Shown: piece by piece, positions 55,930 to 64,000 of the stretch
Numbering within the stretch: position 1 is the stretch's first letter
Layout of the letters: each line of letters starts with the position of its first letter
NCBI GenBank assembly: GCA_963281255.1
Contig: OY725498.1
Location: 2,356,001 to 2,420,000 of the forward strand
Direction of reading: 5' to 3'
Source: Aphrocallistes beatrix
Lineage: Eukaryota > Porifera > Hexactinellida > Sceptrulophora > Aphrocallistidae
DNA: 64,000 bases
Made by a program: the position numbers and the translations under genes
Notes under the pieces: generated by a model
The model's database searches: none
What the model was told of the DNA's origin: nothing
Seen by the model: only the letters and a program-made list of their open reading frames with translations

Positions 55930-56026
55930 ATTTTATGACGAACAACTAGTCTTGCGTACTAATCAGCTATTAGATTAGGTATACGTAATTACGTATGTAT
56001 TGTGAACATTATTTATTCTTTCATAC
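55930..56026. other. Non-coding spacer
   Basis: Short AT-rich spacer after the central coding part, before a MITE. Confidence 0.4.
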
Positions 56027-56373
56027 TTGCCAACCGTCCCGTTTTTTGGACATATGATGAGAGGTACGTCCCACGAAAACGTTCCAAAAAGTGTAATTGT
56101 CCCGCTTTTTCAGTCTATAGGACTAATACTAATATACTATGTCCCGCTAAGATATTACTTATGTCCCTTTTTGTTCCTTGCAGACAGTGGCGGATCTCTC
56201 TTAAATTCTTGGGGGCTCAAGATCTCTTTTTCGTCTCGAATATTAGAGCACTGTTGATATTAAATACAATATTTACAATAGGGAGTAAAATTATTGGAGG
56301 GGGTCAATTGCCGCCCCCTGACCCCCCCCCCCCCCCGGTTGTCCGCCACTGCTGGCAGAGGTTAGCATGTATG
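56027..56373. mobile_element. MITE with CATACTTGCCAACC ends
   Basis: Left CATACTTGCCAACCGTCCCG, right (reverse) CATACATGCTAACC. 'gtcccg' and 'gtcccac' recur inside. It is interrupted by the hAT MITE at 56185-56351. Confidence 0.5.
56185..56351. mobile_element. hAT-type MITE (CAGTGGCGGA ends)
   Basis: Left CAGTGGCGGATCTCTCTTAA, right (reverse) CAGTGGCGGACAACCGGGGG. The flanks CTTGCAGA (56177-56184) and CTGGCAGA (56352-56359) match at 7/8. A C14 run near 56325-56338. 167 bp. Confidence 0.8.
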
Positions 56374-56569
56374 TTCTTTCGACAATTAATTATTGCTAAT
56401 ACAGTTGAAACCAATTTTTATACCTGTGTATACCTGTGCTTTTTCACAATAAGCAGACTTCAAAAGAATAGTCTAAATACAAAACCTACATATGTAGACT
56501 GTTAAATTCATACCATGAGTTAGTTTAAGACAAGAGAATGTTCACAATAACCGGATTAAATACATAACT

Positions 56570-57013
56570 TTATTTCGCATTCGTTAGGATACCAGCTGTA
56601 CTTGAGTCCCGGGGCCGTCCTACCCTTGCATGACGAATCAATAGTGCTGCATTTTTCCTTGAACCAAACCGTATTGCTTCTGTGCACATAAGACACATTT
56701 TGACTACACTATTTCCATTTTTCAAGGCGCTACAGTCGTTAGTTCTAGTGGCAGTTCTAGCTGGCCACGGAAATCTCGAAGGAACTTTCTTTGGTGGGCT
56801 ACCTCGTGAAGCTTTTGCCAAGTATATTTTGCATGCTGTACAAACGACTAAAGGGCGATAATAATCTGAATCATCTATAGGTTCAAAGTGCTCGATATAC
56901 TGATTCCTAGTCTGTCCAGTGAGAGATGTAATCCTTCCCCTATGACCCACCTTTACACAACACCACCTAGAAATCTGAAATCTCGCCCTATCGTGTCTGT
57001 TTTCAGTTGCCAT
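56570..57013 (-). CDS. Cys-rich N-terminal domain protein, right-arm copy, intact short ORF
   Basis: MATENRHDRARFQISRWCCV from 57013, 147 codons, no break. Cys pairs: C18 C19, C58xxC61, C94, C107xxC110, a likely zinc-binding domain, with basic GSPPKKVPSRFPWPARTATR between. It ends RPRDSSTAGILTNAK. The stop overlaps an AATAAA poly(A) signal (TTTATT at 56569-56574 on the plus strand). The left arm encodes nearly the same domain but goes on into more protein. This copy would give only the putative DNA-binding part, which might act as a competitor of the full protein (inference). Confidence 0.55.
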   Translation of the reverse strand: MATENRHDRARFQISRWCCVKVGHRGRITSLTGQTRNQYIEHFEPIDDSDYYRPLVVCTACKIYLAKASRGSPPKKVPSRFPWPARTATRTNDCSALKNGNSVVKMCLMCTEAIRFGSRKNAALLIRHARVGRPRDSSTAGILTNAK

Positions 57014-57264
57014 AGTAGAGTATATTATTCCGAAATCCAATAATGAGAAATAAATTGAAAGTACGTTCGACTATCCTTGAAAATAAATGGAAATTATGGG
57101 AAGCTATTAGACATAATTTAGCTAAAATGGGCTATTAATATTAGTAAAATAAATAAGGAGTATAATTCTGCAATTGTAGAAAATTCACCACACAGAATTA
57201 TTTTTTTAGCACAGATTGTGCATCAGCATGAAATTCTGAAATAAAAATAGATATAATCTTTTAG

Positions 57265-58330
57265 GACATACCAAGGAAACAAACTTTCAAAATAATTATT
57301 AAAAGTTCTCCAATTTTTCTGCACACATCATTAACGACAATTTTATCCATTATTTAGAATAATAGCCACATTTGGATACATATTTAGTGATTAGATTCGC
57401 CATGTTCTAATATATTCATCGTTCTCCATATAATTTGCATTACAATCAAATCAATGATAAGTCGATAAATATTTATTCTTTGACAAAGGAATGTTTGAAG
57501 AACCTATATCATTTCGCATAAATCCTTTTATTTAAGAGTATAATAGATTATATCTCTTCAATAGTTTTTAAGGTGAGACTAATCTCAAAAATCAATATTA
57601 TAGTAGCGCTAATTGAATGGTACAAAATCATCACTCTATACTAAGTACACATAAAACGTGCGAGAGTATACTGCTCATAGTTTTACTATGAATCCATACT
57701 TAGTATGATCCATATCAATTACAGCCACAACTTATGTTGAGCATAACTCAACTTCAGTACTACATAGAGTCAAAATCAAAATTGCGTTATGAAGCATATT
57801 CAATAAGGAACAAATTGGCTAATTAGAATGTTTTAAAAAGTGATTATATTTTTAATTTTTGAAATAATTTTGTCAACTCGTTGCAGCGGATTTTTTTTCA
57901 TATTGTTAAATTAATTAGAAATATTTTATCATTAAATAAATGATCAGCATACATTTTACTTTGTTCAAGCAACAATACCATCCATTATAAAACAAAGAGC
58001 TAAGTTCTATCTCTACTACAACCTTATAACTTTGTGACACAATATACTTGTCGTAAAAATTTTTTTTTGGAATTTTTGTACAAAATTATAAAATGACGTC
58101 ATCTTTGAAGCCATATAATCGCATGAATAATCGAAATTTTTCTTAAAAACTTACAGATAAGCTAGTTCGGATATCAGACTATAGAAATATATCAATTTAA
58201 AACAAATCTAATATTCATTCCAAATTTCCAATTTTGAGATTAGCCTCACCTTAAGATATGACATCGGCATCTTTCCTGACTATAGAGATATTATGCCCGA
58301 ACTTTACCTATAATAAGCGATATCTCACGA
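57265..58330 (+). repeat. T element, partial copy
   Basis: 57285-57571 and 58251-58330 match 61893-62365 in the same orientation ('tttttctgcacacatcatta', 'aatagccacatttggatac', 'agatatgacatcggc', 'gcccgaactttac'), interrupted by the 679-bp element at 57572-58250. 'aggacataccaagga' at 57263 recurs at 61036. Confidence 0.7.
57572..58250. mobile_element. TIR element with GGTGAGACTAATCTC ends
   Basis: Left GGTGAGACTAATCTCAAAAA, right (reverse) GGTGAGGCTAATCTCAAAAT. The flanks are TTAA on both sides (57568-57571, 58251-58254), and the other T-element copy gives the empty site 'gtttttaagatatgac'. TTAA suggests piggyBac-like, but TA (mariner) with one more base in each end fits equally well. No ORF. 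Confidence 0.75.
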
Positions 58331-58581
58331 ACGAATGGTCGGATCCGAACAAATTTGTTTTGAAACGATCAGAATTTTATTTCTGATCCAGTGATTGCTA
58401 GATATCTGATATCAAGCTGGCGATTTCCCGCTGGTATCCTTAATCAGAGGTTCGGTATGATTTTGTTTCAAGGTCAATCTTTTCTTGTCCGGTGGTTATT
58501 TCTGGCTCTGCAGTCCAAAAAAGACAATAAGCATGGATATTTCGAGCAGCCACTTTCTTGGGGCCTTATTCACTAAACTTC

Positions 58582-61001
58582 GGTTGGCCTTTCCTATGGG
58601 CATTTTGTTTTTTATCAAAAATTTGCAAAAATACCATTTTAAACATTTTTAGATCCCTAAAGGGGTTCTAAACATTTATTTCGATTTTAGAATTTCAATG
58701 CTAATATTTCGCCACTTAGAGCCACTTGTCAAATCACCTGGTGTCGCCCAAAAAAGGACACATTTTTGAAGCGAAATGTCTCATATCTATAACTTCTTTG
58801 AACTATGTCAGATCATCTTTTTAATGCTAAATTCGTGCTCAGCACTAAATTTCCAGCAATTTGATATATATATATTGGACACATTTGGAGAAATCTTTTG
58901 GCTGCGGGTTCTTAGCAACGGCCAGGAATGTGAAAAAATTCCGGGCCGTTGCTAAGTACGGAATTCAGAAGAATTCTCCAAATATGGTCAATATATATAT
59001 CAAATTGCTGGAAATTCAATGGGGGACACGAATTCAGATGATGATCTGACATGGTTCAAAGAAGTTATTGATCTGGGAATCCAGCGGATAATATCGAATG
59101 TGGTTATTTTTGCGTGGCCAGTCATCAATAACCAGTTTTTCACTCTTTTAATGGTGAAAATTTTTGATATACCATATTTTGAAGTTGAGTACTGCTATAA
59201 GTTGTCGAATATGGATATTCGCATGTTATTTAATATTCCAAAGCAGTTAAAACTAATGGAAATTGAGGAACATATACAAATATTTTCTAAATCCTAATTT
59301 CTGAGACTTTTTTTCAGCAATTATAAAGGTGATAACCTTTTGTAAATTCAACATATGGGCGAAAACTCAACGGTTTTTAATAGATCTCGAAGAGTAGAAC
59401 ATAATGAACAGACATAATTTATATATTAGGAATGAAAAAAGAATTATGAAAAAAATAGTGTCAAAATTACTAAAAATAAAATTCCTCGGGTTTTTTGGTG
59501 TGAATTTTTAACAATTTTCAATATTTCAAAAATCTGTCTTTTCATTAGATAGATCATCCATTTATGAAAGAATTTGAAAAGTTTCTAAAGAGTTGGAAAC
59601 ATATTGTGTCCGAATTCTTCCTTGTAAATTTACCAATTTTTTAAAAGAAATTTATATCTGTTGAATTATTTCGATTATTAATGCAGTTTTGCAGATAACT
59701 CTGCGATTCAAATCTGCGATGAAAAAATTAAATGAATCGGTTGAAAAAGTCAAAAGTTGGCTATTATAGGAAAGGCAAACTTAACTTAAGTATTTACTTA
59801 AACTTAAGGTTGGCCTTTCCTATAATAGCTAAATCTTGACTTTTTCAACCTATTCATTAATTTTTTTCAGTGCAGATTTGAAACAGAGAGTTATCTGCAA
59901 AACTGCATTAATAATTGAAATATTGTAAAAGATAAAAAATTTTTGTAAAATTTGGCATTTTACAAGTAAGAAATCGAACACAATATGCTTACAATCCTTT
60001 AGAAACTTTTCAAATTCATTCATAAATCGATGATCTAACTATTGAACAGACAGATTTTGAAAATTTGAATATTGTTATAAATTCACACCAAAACACCTCG
60101 AGGAATTATATTTTTAGTATTTTGGCACTATTTTTATCATAATTCACTTTTCATTCCTAATATCAAAAATATGTCTGTTCATTATGTTTTACTCTTCGAG
60201 ATCTATCAAAATCCGTTGAGTTTTCGCATCTATGTTGAATCTACAAAAAGTTATTACCTTTATTATTGCTGAAAAAAAAGTGTCAGAAAATAGGATTTAG
60301 AAAATATTTATACAAGCCCCTCAATTTCCATTAGTTTTAACTGCTTTGGAATATTAAATACATGCAAATATCCTTATTCGACAACTTATAGCAGCACTTA
60401 ACTTCAAAATATGGTATATCAAAATTTTTCACCATCAAAAGTGTAAAAACTGGTCATTGATGACTGACCACACAAAAATAACCACATTCGATAGTATCCG
60501 CCGGAATCCCAGATCAATTCCTTCTTTGAACCATGTCAGAACATCATTTTAATGCTAAATTCAGGCTCAGGAGTAAACCTCCAGCAATTTGATATATATA
60601 TTGACCATATTCGGAGATTTTTTTTATGTCCGTGCATTGCAACGGCCAGGAATTTTTTCAAATTCCTGGCCGTTGCTAGGAACACGCAGCCAAAGAATTT
60701 ATCCAAATGTGTCCAATATATATATCAAATTGCTGGAAATTTGGTGCTGAGCACAAATTTAACATTAGAATGATGATCTGACATGGTTCTAAGAAGTTAT
60801 GGATATGAGACATTTCGGTTCAAAAATGTGTCATTTTTGAGCGACACCAGGTGGTACAAGTGGCTCTAAGTGGCGAAATATTACCATTGAAATTCTAAAA
60901 ATCGAGATCAGTTTAGAACCCCTTTAGGGATCTAAAAATGATTAAAAAGCCCTTTGGCAAATTTTTGATAAAAAACAAAATGCCTATAGGAAAGGCCAAC
61001 C
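58582..61001. mobile_element. 2.42-kb palindrome FB2: two inverted copies of a 1.2-kb TIR element
   Basis: The outer ends GGTTGGCCTTTCCTATGGGC and (reverse) GGTTGGCCTTTCCTATAGGC, with symmetry centre at about 59791 in CTTAAGTATTTACTTAAACT. At the centre each arm again ends in the same sequence (CTATTATAGGAAAGGCAAAC and GGTTGGCCTTTCCTATAATA), so each arm is itself a TIR element. The arms are imperfect, with many single differences. Each arm also carries a hairpin with 'caatttgatatatata' ends and GGCCAGGAAT/CCTGGCCGTTGC cores (58853-59012 and 60582-60742). The plus frames (up to 92 codons) show no domain. Confidence 0.85.
58853..59012. repeat. Nested hairpin in FB2 left arm
   Basis: CCAGCAATTTGATATATATA at the left and its reverse complement at the right enclose GCAACGGCCAGGAATGTG and AATTCCGGGCCGTTGC, two inverted cores. 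The counterpart at 60582-60742 is similar. It may be a small element that was present before the arms duplicated. Confidence 0.7.
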
Positions 61002-61035
61002 TAATGGTAGAAATTCGGGCACTCAAGGAATTGTT

Positions 61036-61629
61036 TAGGACATACCAAGGAATCAAATGCTTCCAAAATCGAATCATAGATAGTCTACCATATTTGCAAC
61101 TTCATAGGACCAGAAGAAAGCTAAAATGACAAAAATTGTAAATTTTATCAGTGTCCGAAAAAAAAGGCCAAAAAAGGGCCAAAAATGTCTTTTTTTTTGG
61201 GAAATCATGAATAAAATCACCAAGTTAAAAGATAAAGAAAAAATGGTGGTCCTACGTCATCGCCAAATAATATGAAACAACTCTTTTTTTTTTCAAACCT
61301 CTATCTCAAACCAATTTAGAGTTAAAATTCTGTAAAGACGGTCAATTTTGAAATATTAAAGTCACGAGATATAGAGATTTTAAGTTTAGATGTTAAGAAG
61401 AATGTAGAATGAGTAATTAATAATGAACAAGAGCATTCACAGACATTTATTCTCATTTATACTGCCGATTTAAGTATATTTGAACCAAATATTTACAAAA
61501 AATAGCAAGAGTACCCTGAAAATCCACAATTTTCCTTGAAGCCCCTAACCCCGAATGTTTTGGGATAATTTTGAATAATAATTCATATTCCTAGCACTAC
61601 GAAGTATAATCTATCAGTTTATAATGGTT
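61036..61629. other. No gene recognised
   Basis: Starts with the shared 'aggacataccaagga' block; contains A/G-rich 'gaaaaaaaaggccaaaaaagggcc' near 61157. Nothing else recognised. Confidence 0.35.
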
Positions 61630-62519
61630 AAAGAGCTTCCGAAAAGTATATTAGGAAGTTAGAGCGAAAGTCTACGACTTTTAGTTTCCAATTTAAGATT
61701 TTCGAAAAATGCTACGTCATCATATGGCAAAAATCTAAAACTTAACATTCCATAGGGTGAAGTGCAATTATTATCAAAGAATCATATATGTACACTACTA
61801 AGAATTTGGACTTATATTTGAGATAGATAGATCTCTTTTTGGACCCTAAATGGGGGTTTTTGACCGAATCTGCGAGGTCAAAGGCCAGATTTTTCAAAAT
61901 AATTTTCAAAAGTTCACCAATTTTTCTGCACACATTATTACCGACAATTGTATTCACTATTTTGCATAATAGCCACATTTGGACACCTATTTAATGATTA
62001 GATTCGCCATTTTCTAATATATTCAAAGTTCTCCATATAATTTGTATGACAATTAAATCAATGATAAGCCGAGAATTATTTATTTTTTGCCAAAGGAATG
62101 TTCGAGGAACCTATATATTTCCGCATACCGTATTTCCCTGAATAAGCGCCGGGTCTTGAATAAGCGCCGGTTTGAATAAGCGCCGGGTCTAAAGGGTGCA
62201 CGAAATAAATAAGCGCCCGGGCGCTTATTCGAAGCAATACGGTATATCCTTTTAGTTAAGAATATAATAGATTATATATCTTCAATAGTTTTTAAGATAT
62301 GACATCGCCCTCTTTCGGGATCATAGAGAGATATTATGCCCGAACTTTACTTATAATAGTGTATATACGATTTTTGATAATAATTGTACTACATACAATG
62401 GAATGTTAAGTTTAAATTTATCACATGATAACATAGCATTTTTCGAAAATCGTAACTTGAAAACTCAAAGTCGTAGATTCTCGCTCTAACTTCCTAATAT
62501 ACTTTTTAGAAGCTCTTTA
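61630..62519. mobile_element. T element, copy with both ends
   Basis: Inverted ends of about 125 bp: left AAAGAGCTTCCGAAAAGTAT and right (reverse) AAAGAGCTTCTAAAAAGTAT, continuing through GGAAGTTAGAGCG and AACTTAACATTCCAT. 890 bp including a 115-bp MITE at 62128. No ORF of note. Another end fragment is at 7865. Superfamily unknown. Confidence 0.75.
62128..62242. mobile_element. 115-bp MITE with CCGTATTTCCCTGAATAAGC ends
   Basis: Left CCGTATTTCCCTGAATAAGC, right (reverse) CCGTATTGCTTCGAATAAGC. TA flanks 62126-62127 and 62243-62244. The interior repeats 'gaataagcgccgg' three times. The T copy at 57265 lacks it ('cgcataaatcc'), giving the empty site. Confidence 0.85.
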
Positions 62520-62635
62520 CTCTTTAGTTACAACTATAGTAATGCACACCTTAAGGATTTCTTTAAGTTGGCGTAAAATGGTTCACCAAAATCGGGCAAA
62601 AATTGACAAAGTTACATTGTTTTTCCGTTTTAAGC

Positions 62636-62737
62636 ATGTTGTCGATAGCTCGACTCCGTTTTGTGTATGTTGTCGATAGCTCGACTCCGTTTTGTGCTCG
62701 ACTTCGTTTTTGTGTATGTTATCGATAGCTCGACTCC
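62636..62737 (+). repeat. Short tandem repeat (TGTTGTCGATAGCTCGACTC)
   Basis: Three and a half units of about 30 bases, core GTCGATAGCTCGACTCCGTT, separated by 'ttgtgtat'. The core contains the palindrome TCGAGC/GCTCGA. Confidence 0.85.
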
Positions 62738-62884
62738 TTCATTAGTATGGCTGTTGTCAATGGGAAATAATTGCTGAATAGGTTTGTTTTGAAAAATCAC
62801 ATTTTATGTGAATTCCAAACAACTTGCTACACTGGTTACTAAATAGCTTATTATTATTATTGTTATATATTTACCTCTTCAATA

Positions 62885-64000
62885 ATGGAATACATATCAG
62901 ACAGCTATAGGCGTAGTAATGGAAAAATTGTTACAACAAACGATGGGTTTAAGTATTCTAAATATAAAGTGAAAGAAAATACAACATACCTCAGATGTGT
63001 TTTATCAAAAAATGGGTGTAAAGGGACAGCTAAACTAAAGTTAGAAACTAATTTGATATATCCCAATTCAAATCATAACCATGGCATTGAGGAGTACAAA
63101 TCAGGAGTGTATGAATTGAAAACTAAATGCAAGAAAATGGCGGAAAGTACTGCAACCTAAGATCCCCCTTACAGCTATAGAATTCTCAGTTATGTTGCCA
63201 GAATCTACTTTTGCAAAGCACCACAAATTTACCGTCACGACTGATAACCATACTGCTGTTGTCTTTTATTCTCAACACATGAAGAATTACATATCAGAAA
63301 TTTCCAAAATTCAATATGATGGGACATTTTATACAGTGCCAGCCCAATTCTCCCAATTATGGACAATATTCGTGGTAATTGATAGACATGCACTCCCAGC
63401 AATACATTGTTTAATGACCTCTAAGGAACGAGAACTCTATACTGCAATAATAGCTAAGATCCATTCTCTCATTCCAGATTTCATACCGAAAATCTCTATT
63501 TCTGACTGGGAACCAGCGCCGCGAAATTCTATGAAAGAAATTTATCCCGCCATTAAAAATCAGGGATGTTGGCTTCACTTTACCCAACGTATCTGGGCCA
63601 AAACTCAGAAGCTCGGCTTTGTTCAGAATTTTCATGCTAATCCTGAAACTGCCAAATTCATAAGAAATCTCATGGCAATACCATTTCTCCCAGCAAGTTT
63701 AATTCGTCCAACCTATGCATTCCTCCAAGTACCGGATCTTACAAATCTAGAATCAGGCAAATTGGAGCAACTTCACTAAAAAATACTTCCGAAATACTTC
63801 AAGAAGAGGTGGATTACTCAAATAGATCCAGAGGAACTATCTATCTATGAAGCTGAAATTACTACCAATAATGCTGCGGAAAGCTACCATGCAAAGCTCA
63901 AATCCATCATTAAAACTCCTCATCCAAGAGTATGGAATTTTCTAACAGCTCTGAACAATATAATAGAAGACATAGATAACGAATTAGGAAGATTGAGACA
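62885..64000 (+). pseudogene. MULE transposase with FLYWCH finger, 5' part, runs off the window
   Basis: MEYISDSYRRSNGKIVTTND starts a FLYWCH-type zinc finger: YLRCVLSKNGCKGTAKL then NHNHGIEE. The frame shifts near 63150; LQPKIPLTAIEFSVMLPEST continues. The MULE domain has ISKIQYDGTFYTVPAQFSQL (first Asp), PKISISDWEPAPRNSMKEIY (second Asp) and NQGCWLHFTQRIWAKTQKLG. A second shift near 63775 leads to YFKKRWITQIDPEELSIYEA and ITTNNAAESYHAKLKS, the usual C-terminal MULE motif, open to the window edge. Two frame changes in about 1.1 kb make it a recent relic. No TIR was recognised upstream. Confidence 0.8.

Larger units (their letters stand above)
50386..57259. mobile_element. Inverted-repeat unit with a Cys-rich N-terminal domain in both arms
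   Basis: The left arm (50386-50807 continued at 54070-54329) and right arm (56610-57259) are inverted repeats of about 650-680 bp and look roughly 97% identical. Each arm contains a leader and the coding sequence for the same Cys-rich domain, pointing inward. The centre (54330-56570) codes on the plus strand for the rest of a large protein. The left arm is split by a PIF/Harbinger element. No target duplication was found at the outer edges. It could be a foldback-type DNA transposon with coding TIRs, or an inverted duplication of the 5' part of one element. Confidence 0.6.

Noticed and set aside
1-64000. tRNA, rRNA or other structured RNA genes
   Set aside because: I looked for B-box-like GGTTCGANTCC with a pairing acceptor arm and found only chance matches such as near 32988.

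Overview
The window reads as a transposon-saturated, AT-rich invertebrate chromosome segment. The transposase set (Tc1/mariner, pogo, hAT, PIF/Harbinger, P/THAP9, MULE, Mutator-like, Penelope-like, integrase/peptidase element) and two widespread but unnamed transposon-like protein families suggest an arthropod. A copepod such as a sea louse is my guess only. There is one 200-base gap of N (18374-18573). I see no tRNA, rRNA, CRISPR or prokaryotic operon structure, and no complete host gene. Two host-like exons may exist: a carnosine N-methyltransferase-like N-terminus (48482-48985, minus) and a type II membrane glycosyltransferase-like N-terminus (37759-38118, minus).

Layout. 1-11.3 kb: MITEs and many copies of one ~590-bp dispersed repeat, here called R1, with a GC-rich hairpin head, an AT-rich body, a (TA)n tract and short terminal inverted repeats. 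One R1 copy is split by a 1042-bp foldback element. 11.8-15.2 kb: a degenerate Penelope-like retroelement with terminal direct repeats, inserted in another R1 copy. 15.3-21.7 kb: a mariner MITE, a P-element relic, a Tc1-like relic and a near-complete pogo/Tigger element. 23.6-29.2 kb: a nest of foldback, hAT and a second 8-bp-target element filled with a GTGACCCA array, followed by a degenerate hAT transposase interrupted by a mariner-like element. 29.4-32.7 kb: R1 copies and MITEs.

32.9-46.4 kb: an integrase-bearing element (Ginger/GIN or gypsy type), followed by a USPL1-like cysteine peptidase remnant. It is interrupted by a Tc1-like element and by a 9.76-kb unit with TAGGGTTG ends and an 8-bp target duplication. 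That unit carries the glycosyltransferase-like exon, a Mutator-like transposase piece, an orphan ORF and several MITEs. 47-50.3 kb: MITEs, the methyltransferase-like exon and a relic of an arthropod transposon-like family. 50.4-57.3 kb: an inverted-repeat unit whose two arms both encode the same Cys-rich N-terminal domain and whose centre encodes the remainder of the protein. A 3.26-kb PIF/Harbinger element with its two genes sits in one arm, and the other arm preserves the empty site. 57.3-62.5 kb: two copies of a TIR element and a 2.42-kb head-to-head palindrome. 62.9-64 kb: the start of a MULE transposase running off the window.

Best candidates for something undescribed are the inverted-repeat unit at 50.4-57.3 kb, the 9.76-kb unit with captured exon-like sequence, the integrase/peptidase element it interrupts, and the TIR element made almost entirely of GTGACCCA repeats. 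All positions and repeats were read by eye, and family names rest on remembered motif similarity without a database search.
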